A DNA stretch of 64,000 nucleotides, from contig VWYX01000391.1 of NCBI GenBank assembly GCA_013396525.1, positions 186,001 to 250,000 on the forward strand, written 5' to 3'. The notes under the pieces were generated by a model. It saw nothing but the letters and a program-made list of their open reading frames with translations. It did not search any database and had not been told where the DNA came from. The translations under genes and the position numbers were made by a program. This DNA is from Chaetorhynchus papuensis. Lineage: Eukaryota; Chordata; Aves; Passeriformes; Rhipiduridae. Positions 26,801-37,125 of this stretch are shown one piece after another. Numbering within the stretch: the stretch's first letter is position 1; every line of letters starts with the position of its first letter.

Positions 26801-28520
26801 TTACTTTTAAATATTTTTAAATGACCTGATGATTCCATACTCAATATGCATTGAGCATGTACTATGTTTTTCTTTTCTTATTCTGTTCCTCTCTGAGCTG
26901 ACTTGTAACTTAAACAAACCTCTTGTATTTCACACAAGAATGCAGTAAAGTAAGTATGCAAGTCAAGCAACGTTAAAATTAATGAGAAAATTGAAATTAT
27001 TTTCATTACATGGGAGTTGAAAATGGTGGAGAGTCTTCAGTCATGCTCCTTCAGTGGACATAAAGGACAGACTGAAGTCAATACTGAATGATATGCTAAA
27101 TACTGGTTTTATATCAGAAAGGATGGGAGAGAGCTCATGGAGTAGCACCCATGATACTCTTGCTGTTCTCCAGCACACAAACTGTAATGAAATTATTTTG
27201 TTTAATTGAATTTAGGTTAAGGTACATATTTTAAACTAGACAATTATATCCTCCAACCAACGGTACCTGTACTTGAGAAAACATCATAATGACTCCAAGA
27301 CTGATAGGATCATTATGCTATATTTCTGAATGAATTTACACCTCAGTTTTTCTTTGTTTTAGGTGCCTGGGGAAACATTAGAAATTTTCTGAGCTATCAA
27401 GACTCAGAAATAAGTAGGTGCTTTGTTTTGTCAGAAAGAGACAGGAGGGCCAACCTGCATCTGGAGTCAGTGCTTCGTCTCTCATCTGTGGATGTTCATT
27501 CCCACTGAGCACATTCACTGGAGCTGGAATAACTCCAGAGGTGTTGGTCATCACCCTTTGTGTCTGGGCCACAAAAGATGTGACACTGTCAAGAAGATGC
27601 TATATACAGACAGGGCAAATGATGTAGAAATAAAAGGGCCTCGAATAAACTGAAATCAACTTCTCTCCTTTTCACTACTTGTACTGGCTTTATAATAAAA
27701 TTGCCAGGTTTACAGATAAATTTTTTCCTTTGTAGAGAAGCCTGGAAAATTCTGTTAGCAGAAGAGTGACCTCCCTTAGAGTTTATGAGATTGAAAAGCC
27801 TTACATAAACTATACTTCACTCCACAATAGCTCATTATATTTCCATTTTATTTAATTTAAAGCAGTGTGGTTTATAATCAATGAAGTTCCTTTGCTGAAG
27901 AGAAGGAGGTTTTAACTTCAGAAAAAATACACAGCATTTTTTCATTTCCTTAATCTTGTGCTGTAGGTGGTCAGTTCCAACTGCTGCATTTGGCACTGGA
28001 AATTTGTCTAGTTTAAAGCCAAGTAAAACAGACAGAGAATAGCTAAATTGAAAAATTGAATTTAATATGTTAAGTATTATGCTGCAGTTTACATAATATC
28101 AGTGTTCCCTAGAGTTATATATTATTGTTGTAATGTTCTTTGACACAGATTGCTACCAACCAGAAGTGATTAAAGGGCAGGTAGAAACATTAGGTTTGCT
28201 CTTGGGGAAAAAAATATTGAAACATGTTATAAAATTAACATGGCTGAGGAAGATGCTACTACAGAGTGATGCAGTGATAGAGGCTCCATGTGGTTGGTGG
28301 GGCCATAACTCACAATTTGAGACAATAATGTGGGGATTACAGGTGGCTCCCTGCTCTTTCTTTATTGAAGGAATTGACACAGAAAATTCCTTAATGTCCT
28401 TTGCAGGAGAAAGAGAGAAGTATTTAGATAAGGGCCATCATTTTTAATGTTGTCACTTCTCAGGAATTTGAGAATGTAGTTGATGTCTTAGGTTTTAACT
28501 TTTATATTTTTCAAATCCTG

Positions 28521-28820
28521 NNNNNNNNNNNNNNNNNNNNNNNNNNNNNNNNNNNNNNNNNNNNNNNNNNNNNNNNNNNNNNNNNNNNNNNNNNNNNNNN
28601 NNNNNNNNNNNNNNNNNNNNNNNNNNNNNNNNNNNNNNNNNNNNNNNNNNNNNNNNNNNNNNNNNNNNNNNNNNNNNNNNNNNNNNNNNNNNNNNNNNNN
28701 NNNNNNNNNNNNNNNNNNNNNNNNNNNNNNNNNNNNNNNNNNNNNNNNNNNNNNNNNNNNNNNNNNNNNNNNNNNNNNNNNNNNNNNNNNNNNNNNNNNN
28801 NNNNNNNNNNNNNNNNNNNN
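28521..28820. other. Assembly gap (300 N)
   Basis: An unbroken run of exactly 300 N. The round size suggests a fixed or estimated spacer. Long open frames reported across it are artefacts of the N run. The sequence directly after it is repeat-like, a common reason for such a gap. Confidence 0.99.
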
Positions 28821-29010
28821 GGTACCTTTGAAGGCCTTTCCAATAAATCCCCACCTTTATTCCCTTTACTCCTGTCTGGTCTCTGTTTCTAGGAGGCCTT
28901 TTAAGGCCTTTCAGTGGCTTTGGATGGCCAGGCCCTCGCCTGGAGAAATCCACATTGGCCCATTGACTCCAATATAACCACGGTGCTTCCAGGAGCTGAG
29001 AGCCCAACCC
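28821..29010. mobile_element. Possible LTR/endogenous retrovirus remnant at gap edge
   Basis: The gap ends in moderately GC-rich DNA with an AATAAA signal (28842-28847). It is followed by a pyrimidine-rich stretch ending CCTGTCTGGTCTCTG and a repeated AAGGCCTTTC word (28831 and 28903). This arrangement resembles the R-U5 end of avian endogenous-retrovirus LTRs, and its position against a collapsed gap fits a repeat. No gag, pol or env frame is visible on this side. The start lies in the gap and the end is a guess. It could be unrelated tandem sequence. Confidence 0.4.
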
Positions 29011-29629
29011 AGACCTTCCACCGTTCTTGATCTCTCTTTAACTGCCATATTCTGCAGTCTTTTCTTGGACAAACTGTTTGGTTTGTGTACTCTAGCAAGA
29101 GAGCTCTCACTGACCAATTCGCATCAAAAAATGTGAATTTTGAAACTGGTTTCTTTGTGCTACTTTGTTGCTTGACAGTGACCCTATGTCTAAAACCTTA
29201 GTGTCCATCTAGGGTAACTCCCTTCTTTCAAGATAAAACTCAGAACTGTCCTAACTCACTGTAAGGGTCACAGCCTTGAGGGAATTTTCTCCCCTTGAGC
29301 CTAGGCAGCAATAAGCCTAACACAGGTTTAATGGGGAAATGGAAAATTGACCCTGGCCCTGTTTTTAAGGATAGCTTTTTGTGGTTCTCTCCTGGAGTAT
29401 GGATGTCTGCCTTACAGATCACAGTCACAAACTGTCCAGAGAGTTCATAAACTGGAGGAAAGCACAAGATGAATGAAAATAAGCAAATTTATCCAAATTT
29501 ATTATCACTGGTAAGTGTTACTTTTAACTCCAAATTTATGCCACTAGAACTGCAGCATAATATTCTTTGTTTATGCTATCAACTACTCAAATATTAATTT
29601 TCTTTCAAACCAAGGGTCTGAATCCACCC
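29011..29629. other. Non-coding stretch between LTR-like piece and CR1
   Basis: Unique sequence without a supported exon or repeat. The minus-strand frame at 29240-29467 is short and featureless. Confidence 0.6.
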
Positions 29630-29746
29630 TGAGTTCAAAGACAAGTTCAAGAAGCATTTGGACAATGCTCCCATGCACGTGGTGATTCCTGGGGTGTCCT
29701 GCCATCCTGATGGGTCCCTTCCAACTCAGCATGTTCAGAGATTCTA
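29630..29746 (+). mobile_element. CR1 LINE 3' end, 5'-truncated
   Basis: The segment reads in order as the CR1 3' tail: TTCAAAGACAAGTTCAAGAA, GCATTTGGACAATGCTC, then TGGTGATTCCTGGGGTGTCC, and finally GGGTCCCTTCCAACTCAGCA with a decayed terminal GATTCTAG in place of the 8-base ATTCTATG-type end. Severe 5' truncation is normal for CR1. Plus orientation. It has no coding capacity. Confidence 0.88.
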
Positions 29747-31329
29747 GAAAAAATCCTCACCATGTTCAATGAGAGGAAAACTGGGCCTATGTTTGCTGTT
29801 TCTCCAGAACCATTAAAATGCTAAAAGCTATAAAGTTTTTATGTTTTTTGACATCTAAGCAGAATAAGTAGTTGAGCAAATAATTTTTCAGTTAGCTTAG
29901 AAAAATGCTTGTCTTTTTAATATCTGAAAATGACAGCTTTGCAGTTCTATTCTCATTTTATCCATCATTTCTAATTGCAGAGTAGAGTGCTACTTTCTCA
30001 ACTGCCCGTAACTTCTGTGGTCATTTATTCCACTGCAAAAAGGGTGGAAAAGACACTACTCAATGCTGTTTAATCCTTAAACTGCCTATATTGAATTCTT
30101 GCCTTTTGAAAGCTGATATTTATGTTACTCTCTCTGTGATTGCTGTATTTCCCAATGGATATAGCTACAGAGAAGAGGAAAATTAAGACATAAAAAAATG
30201 TAAAAATTCATCATGTTCTATTTTTCAGTCCTCCCAATGCCCAGCAAATAGTGTTGTCCTCTTTCAGTAAAATTCTAACAAGAAGCCTGCACTGGAGTTT
30301 GGAAAAATTATCATCCTGAAGAGTAACTTATATCTCCAGAAATCAGCAGGCTCTTGAAATATAGATAGAAACACCAGCTAGTACACGCAGAGCAATATTT
30401 ATCTGGGCCCTCTCCCCTGCCTAGAATCAAATTACTTCAGAATTAAAGCTTGAAAAGCGATAAGTTGGAATGTTTAGGGAAAAAAAAAAATCACTACACT
30501 ACAGGTCAATGAAAGAAATAATGAAAATACAGAAAGGTGTTCAGAATAGCTTTACTGAACCAAATTTACATTTGCTAATTGCCTGGTCATATAGAAATAT
30601 TTATGACAGAAACTGTGTGGATATGTAATTCAGAAGTGGAGCTGGAGAAAAAGAGATGATCAGATTTATGTGTGAGACAGGACAGGCTTGTTCCTGCTAT
30701 TCTGGCTGTGCACCTTTCCAAAGGGGGAACCCTCCCATGGATGGCAGTAATTGAATGTGGCAAGAGCTGTCCCTGGCCCACCCAGGATTTCATTTCATGC
30801 AAAGATGAACAGGCTGGGGCAGGGTTTGAAAGGGTTATTAGAGAGGGTGGGTTAGCTTCTAAGTTTCTCACCACCATAGGTCATGGAATACCTGGGGCAA
30901 GAGAAGGAGCAGGTAAGAGCAAGTAGAGCTACTCCAGCTCATAAATTCAGTACATTTGTGTACTGAAGTGGGCATGGACAAAGCTGTAAAACTATTTCTT
31001 TAAAATTAATAAATGTTTGAAATTAATTTAGGTAATTATCAATATAATTGTTAATAACTAATGAATAAATTTATTTTCTCTGCAGTCACATTTCTGGTGC
31101 TCTTACAGTACATTGATTCTCCACCTTTTGGGGGTTTGATCACAAGGAACACTGATTATTTGGAATGACTGTTCCTATTGTCAAGGCTGACTGTATAAAT
31201 TTGAAATTGCCCAACCACTATGTTATCAAAAATGGATTGGTATCGTCCTTTGTTTCATTTTATACGTTTGACATTAGGGTATTCTGCATCAGATTTAGGT
31301 GTACATTTTCTTGCTTCTGTTTCTTGAAA
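29747..31329. other. Non-coding stretch, nothing recognised
   Basis: Mostly AT-rich unique DNA. A slightly GC-richer part at about 30660-30910 has overlapping open frames on both strands (84 and 96 codons), which argues against either being real. The only structure noted is the hairpin at 30946. Confidence 0.65.
30946..30967. repeat. Perfect hairpin, 8-base stem
   Basis: TTCAGTAC and GTACTGAA are exact reverse complements around the six-base loop ATTTGT. Not part of any recognised RNA gene. Confidence 0.85.
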
Positions 31330-31485
31330 ATTGAGCTCATATTGAGCTCATCATCAACCCAAACTCCCACATCCCCTTCTGCAAGGCTGCATTCCAGCCT
31401 CTTGTCCCCCAGTTCTTAAGCACGTCCAGGATTACACCATGCCAGGTGCAGAATCCAGCATAATTGTTCTCAGTAGAAATTGCTT
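31330..31485 (-). mobile_element. CR1 LINE fragment
   Basis: The plus strand reads as the reverse complement of a CR1 body segment: AACCCAAACTCCCACATCCC, CTTCTGCAAGGCTGCATTCC, AGCCTCTTGTCCCCCAG and then GGATTACACCATGCCAGGTG before CAGAATCC. Both ends are truncated. At its start the 11 bases ATTGAGCTCAT are directly duplicated (31329-31350), either a local slip or two merged ends. Minus orientation, non-coding. The right boundary is uncertain. Confidence 0.8.
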
Positions 31486-34400
31486 TCCACAGAAATCAGC
31501 AAAGAGGTATATCAAATATATACCTTCCTTATTTTACACTGAACAAATTATGGTGAAAACGTCTTCCCAAGTCATGGGATATTAGATAATGAAGCTTACT
31601 GTGAGAATTCTGTATCACAGCTCCCTGCAAGCTGAGCATACCTGTTAGCTGCTGCTTCTAGGTATTTGTTGATGAACTGATGTTGTCTCATCATTATCCT
31701 GACATTTGTAATTCCTTTCTTCAAGGATAAACCACATCTTTCTTTTTTCAGCTTTTCTAAAAAAAATATATAAAGCAAAGATATTTTTCTAAGTTAGTCA
31801 ATGGATTTGTTATGATAATGTGTTTAAAATTCACTGTAAGTCATTTTGTTGATGTCAGTATTATGAGACATTCTATAAATTAAATTGTATTGTATTGTAA
31901 ATCTGTCCAGTAGATCAATACATATTATGAAGTACCAAACTAATTTATTTCACCTTCCTCTTAAATGAAAACCTAAGTGGTCTGACACTGGATTATTTAT
32001 TTGAAAAAAAAAATTAAAGAGATAATTTCTTTTTTGGACGAAATAAAAAATAAAAGAAAGGAATCAAGATAGAGATATCTGAAAGATTAACAATAATTTA
32101 GTCTTTCTATAACCTTATAGAGTGAAGATTTTACAGTGGCAGAAGAAGCACGTGAGGGAAGAAGAGAGATTGATACTATGGCACTTTGTATAGAGATCCT
32201 TTGTGTCAGGTACTGGGTGTCCCTGTGTTAGTGCTGAGACACTGCTGACAGATCAGGCCAGGCTGGAGCCATAATGGAAGGATTGCACTGTTTTTTCCTG
32301 GCCATGAAGTGTGTTCATATCTACACATGAGCTCCTCATGCCTGAATTGCAGTGCGGGCTGAGCTCAGCCAGCTGTCCGTCACTGTTCTCACAGCAGCGT
32401 CTGTAAGATGCTCCAACTGATTATTCAGCTGCTTTAAAAAGAGATTGATTTAACATTTGGTAAATTAACCAAATAGGATAAATTATCTGAGTAGTAGGGA
32501 CAGGTGTTGCTTCTCTTTATAGCTTCTTAAGTCTGAGAGAATTCACTAAGACCAAGAAACTTCAACCACTTTGTACCAAAATTTGTCCTGTTAACTTCAA
32601 GGTGGGGACTGGGGTGTCCTCTGGTGGAATGTGAACTCTTTTGCTGATTAAATGCAGAATGCATTTGTCAGGTCAGTTCAGGCACACTGACAATTCCGTA
32701 GTCAAATAGCTGCCTACAATCTTAAATACCACAGGTATGCCCTCCTGTGCTGTTAGCACAGCCACCTAGATTTACCAGACAAAATATTTATAAATATTTG
32801 AAATATAGTTACTGCATCAGACCAAAAGCTGCTGCTAGATTAGATCTCAGATTGGCATGCTACTGCTACAGCTTGCTGAAATGAAATAATTATGTTTGGG
32901 AGCTCTCTTTTTAAACAGCTCAGTTTTCAGATCTCTCAGGTTGGGTGCTTGCCCCAGAAGTAATTTGAAATTACCTAAACCATTTGCAATTTCTCTGTAC
33001 TTTGGCAGCACTGTGATAAAGGTATGATTCTTGCTAAGTCATAGGATACAATGTTTATTCTGAGATGTCTTGCACTTTCCATTTCAGAAAATCAGATCAT
33101 TGTTTGCTGGCATTTGAACTGGATGTGGAATACTAATTTATGCCAGGAAAGTCCTGAATTTGGTTATTAAATGAGAGGGCACCTGGATGATTCTTACTTA
33201 TATACACATATATTCAAAACAAAATGCATTTAAAAAAAAAAAAAAATCACATTTGATCTTTTTCACTGGAGTTGCAAGCGGGTGGGAAAATGATTAGAGT
33301 CTTCACAGTCCTTCCTTGAGTGCACAAGCAACAGCAAATTAACTGTGAAAAGTCAAGTATTCAGGTTACTGTGTCCTGTTCTTTCAGCTTATTTTTGTTT
33401 CCATGGGTATGAGCTAGGAATTATCTTTTCCTGTTCCTTTTCTGACACATCTATGTTGTTTCTCCAGGCTGTGCTTAATCTGTTATTTTTCTGCTGAACC
33501 ATCTATGCTCACATCTGTCGTACTCTGTCATATCTCACTTCTTTCATTGCTGCAAGATCTCCATCTCTGGTTTCCCTAAATTTCAAAGACCTCTCTCCAA
33601 ATCACTTAATTGAACCTGTATTTAAAATATGTCCCTCAGCAATTTTGGCTTGATCAGCCTGACCCCTCTGAACCATCAATTACCCTTGTTTTATCAAACC
33701 AGGCTCAGGCTTCCTACCTTTATCTTAAGACATCTTAATTCTTTCTTTCTGCAATATGTCTGTTTCAGTCTCCCAGACTGAGATTTATTAAAAGTACTTG
33801 GGCATTTTAAGATGAAAGAATGCATCTGAGTGAATATTCAAAAGCACCAAGTATCTAATTCTCACTGGGAGTCACAGTCATTCATTCTCCTTGTCAGGAT
33901 GATCCACGGCCCAGCCTTGCAGGCTCCTTCCACACCCTCATCCTGGGTTCTCTTCTCCTGGCAGGAGCCAACTTCCTTTGCCTTTGTCCTAAGGGAAACA
34001 AAATTCCATGCCATCCAGTCTGTGGAGAAAGCTTGGAAAACTATTTGGAGCACTGCTCCACCAAACCACCTTTTCCATTTCAAACACAATTTTTTTTTAG
34101 TTTTTTCCAATTAACCACAGCACAGCTGAAGAGGTGTGAATGATGAGCAGGTTACAAACCCAGAGAGACTGCTACAGACTAATAATGGCAATTCCAACAA
34201 GGACCTAGAGCTAAGTGGGGGAGCCTCTGATTTTATGGGGTTTTATATGGCTTTGAAAAGCCTTTTGTGTCAATCTGGAATGAAAAGCTAGTGTGCCAAA
34301 GCTTTTGGCAAACAATGGGACTTTGGCCAAATGTTTGTGTTTGGCTCAAGAGATTCAGGTTTTCCATGTTTTACTCTCATCTTCCAGGAAGCCTATTCTA

Positions 34401-35429
34401 GAGTTTAGAAATAAACCTGTGGAAACGTCATCAAAGTCAATAGTGTTGCCAAAATATTCCAGTTTTGGCACAATTTCAGTTGGAGCAGAAAACGTTTCAT
34501 TGAAAAAATTCTGATTAGTTCCATAAATGTCATTACATTCATTGAGTACATATGTAACAGTAGCTGAATTAGGTATCTGTTTGCACACATCAAGTCATCT
34601 GAAATATTATGAAGTCAAATAGAGCTTAAGGGTTGGTTGAGCAGTGTCATAAATTTTACTAACCCTTATCTTAACTTGATTCTCATTATAACACGTCTGT
34701 GAAAAAAAACTAATTGAAACATCAGGAAATGGTCAGAACTCAAATGAAAAACATTAGCAAACAAACAGAAAAAAAAAGAAAGCATTCTAATTAACTTATA
34801 ATCATGCATTAGTGTGACTGGCAAATGAAATTGCTCTCCAAGTCCTGACACACTTTTTTTATTTGAACCCATAACAGGATTATTTATCAAATGAATTAAT
34901 TTTCTGTTGGTAGTAATATTAACTTTTAAGTAACACATGAAGATCTACAAATAGTATAATACAAATATTTAGGTGACCAACATCCTGTAATGAGGAACAA
35001 TTTCAATTAGTATAATTTCACTATACTTGAGGTAAAAATATATATAACCTTTTGAAATTTTTGTACTTATCTGATTTTTCTGCTAGCTCATATAAAAGTT
35101 GTCAAGTCTTTGTCTGGCCACGTGAAGAAACAGTGGATGTTTTCCAGGGAGTTACCAAAATAAAATATATTCACTTAAAATGTGACTAAAATGGTTTATC
35201 TGCAGTAAATTCTAACGCATTTTAGCTAGTTCACTGCAAAATTTAGTTTAGACTTACTTAGTCTACTTTTTGCTTCATACATGAAAAAATTCTGATCTCA
35301 AAAAGACTCAGATTGGGAACAGTCCATTTTGTTTCTCCTAGAAAGGACCTCAAGATGAGTCAGAGGTACCCAAACGAAAGCAGCCAGTACAGGGTGCCCA
35401 GGATACGTCAGCATTCCTTACTGCAAGGT
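31486..35429. other. Non-coding unique DNA
   Basis: No gene or clear repeat is visible. A pyrimidine-rich belt spans about 33440-33780. An A15 run lies at 33232-33246. The 94-codon frame at 33830-34114 is matched by an 82-codon frame on the opposite strand and has no domain. Nothing else recognised. Confidence 0.65.
33232..33246. repeat. A15 homopolymer
   Basis: Fifteen consecutive A residues with no recognisable element upstream. Confidence 0.9.
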
Positions 35430-35697
35430 CAAATTTCTGTCTCCTGGTCCACCAGGACCTCTGGGGCTTTTTCTGCAAAGCTGCTTTCCAATCAGGTGGT
35501 CCCCATCACCTATTGGTGCTTGGGAATGCTCCTTCCCAGGTGAAGAAGTTGGCAACTCGTGAGGTTCCAGAGATGAGCCCAATTCTTCACTGAGGTCTCT
35601 CTGGATGGCAGTTTGGCCTTCCCGGGGTACCAGCCATGCCCCTCCCCTGTTTCGTGTCCTCAGCACACTTCTGGATCATCTTGTATTCCTCCCTTTG
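35430..35697 (-). mobile_element. CR1 LINE fragment, well preserved
   Basis: The clearest repeat in the window. The plus strand reads through the reverse-complemented CR1 wording in order: GGTCCACCAGGACCTCTGGG, TTTCTGCAAAGCTGCTTTCC, TTGGTGCTTGGGAATGCTCC, CCAGGTGAAGAAGTTGGCAA, CGTGAGGTTCC, GAGGTCTCTCTGGATGGCAG, TTTGGCCTTCC, GGGTACCAGCCATGCCCCTC and TCGTGTCCTCAGCACACTTC. About 270 bases survive, truncated at both ends. The minus-strand 82-codon frame over it (35418-35666) is a chance or decayed frame, not a gene. Confidence 0.92.
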
Positions 35698-36941
35698 TAA
35701 AAACTTAAACACTTATGCTATTTTTAGAATTTTTCAAACCACAACCTGAAGTTTGAGGTCTGAAGTACAGTTCAGAAAGTCACTTCAGGCTGAGGAAACC
35801 TGTATCTGATAATGTGAGTAAGGGAAAGATATAAAAGAGGCGTTAGACAGCTTGCATTTGCCATAATTTTCACCTGTACTTAACTATGAACTTAATAACT
35901 ATGAGCATTCAACAGTTTCAGCTTGGATAATTATCCAAAATAGATGAATTATTCTCTTGGTTATACAAAATAGTCTCAGGTTATACAAAACTGGTGCAAA
36001 GGTCTCAGAAAAACATTTTTTTTAGTTAACATTAGGATTTTGTACTTCAGTTCTGGCTCAGGAGAGAAAAAAAATTAAATGAAACACTTTAAAATAACTG
36101 TGAAGGATTTGTTTAGCAACAAAAAATTTCTGTTTGGGTTTCAGTTTTGGTGAAACACTGGATTGACTAATTTTCATTTCTTAGGCATATACATAAATAT
36201 ACCAAACCTCAGATGTAAACACAGCGTGTCTGCCAGCATCGAGATCTTCACAGACCTGCCAAGTCTTAAGCAATTTGCATAAAACCTGAGGAACCTTGCA
36301 CGACTTTCTCCTGCTTCTGATGCATTCAACTCACACTGCTGGGAAGACACTGCCTTTCTCCTGCTCTGAGACCATGCTGGGCACAGCTCCTCACATCAGC
36401 TATGGAGAGCTGGGTCTGTGGCTGCAGTCACCTGCTGAGCTCTGGTGACACTGGGAATTCCATGTGCTGGGTTTAAAGGTGCACAGAGATGGAGATCTGT
36501 GTCACTGACACCACAGCTCCTGTCCCTGAGGTGATGCACCAACAGCCCCCAAGAACTCTGCAGAATCAAACTCCATGGAGAAGTACTGATTAGCTAGAAA
36601 AATTAAAAAAACTTTCTGAAGTATATTGTAAAGTATAATACAAGCCTCTGTCCCTCCATCAATCTAACTTAATCACGTGCTATTCCAATTCAAATCTGAC
36701 TGGAACTGGAGTTCACAACACTTTGCAGAACACAGTCTATGGCTGATTAAACGGTGGCATGACTAACACAGAGAAAAGGCCAACCTAAGTCTTCAGAAAC
36801 CTGGCATAAATGAAAGAGAATGTTCGCCCTTTTGACCATTGCTGATGTGGTTTCCACTCCAACAGCTTCTTTACATATTAGGGATATGCCCTTCTGTGTT
36901 ACATGGTGAGTAACAGAGACTGTCTGTTGTGGGACAATTAC
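35698..36941. other. Non-coding; AT-rich then GC-richer
   Basis: A 20-base near-repeat ending TTATACAAAA occurs twice at 35951-35990. About 36290-36560 is GC-richer, with no exon or repeat recognised. Confidence 0.6.
35951..35990. repeat. Near-tandem 20-base duplication
   Basis: The word GGTTATACAAAA occurs at 35959-35970 and again at 35979-35990, exactly 20 bases apart, with a related TCTC-containing lead. A small old slip duplication. Confidence 0.7.
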
Positions 36942-37125
36942 GGGGAGTCCTTAATATCAGTGGGACTCCAGTAGGTGCAGGGCTTGGCTCAGCCCGGGCT
37001 GAGGTCTTTACTTTGAGTCTGTCAGAGTGCAAAGTGTAACTAAATAAGAATGATAAGTTTTACTTCCTCTTTTCCATTCATTTTGCATAAGCTTAAGAGA
37101 ATCTAGGTGAATCAGGCCCTCTGAG
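36942..37125. mobile_element. Possible ancient amniote repeat
   Basis: It starts with AGTCCTTAATATCAGTGGGACTCC and closes with ATCAGGCCCTCTGAGC, both reminiscent of old reptile/bird interspersed repeats with 'AGTCAGTGGGACT' and 'GGATCAGGCCC' wording. The middle is not recognised. Weak call without an alignment. Confidence 0.3.

Larger units (their letters stand above)
19801..28520. other. Non-coding unique DNA up to the assembly gap
   Basis: No gene or major repeat is recognised in this long stretch. Small structures include a TTG-rich tract (20506-20541), a perfect hairpin (22164), an A/C-rich tract (23601) and an imperfect tandem duplication (23702), each listed separately. A patch at about 22790-23000 with several TAAT-type motifs could be conserved non-coding DNA. 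The 104-codon frame at 28133-28447 has no recognisable domain and runs into no splice signals that I trust. Confidence 0.65.

Noticed and set aside
28495..29007. 170-codon and 110-codon minus-strand frames
   Set aside because: They run through the 300-N gap, so most of the peptide is unknown and the open frame is an artefact.
35418..35666. 82-codon minus-strand frame as a gene
   Set aside because: It lies inside a clear CR1 fragment, whose wording explains the sequence.
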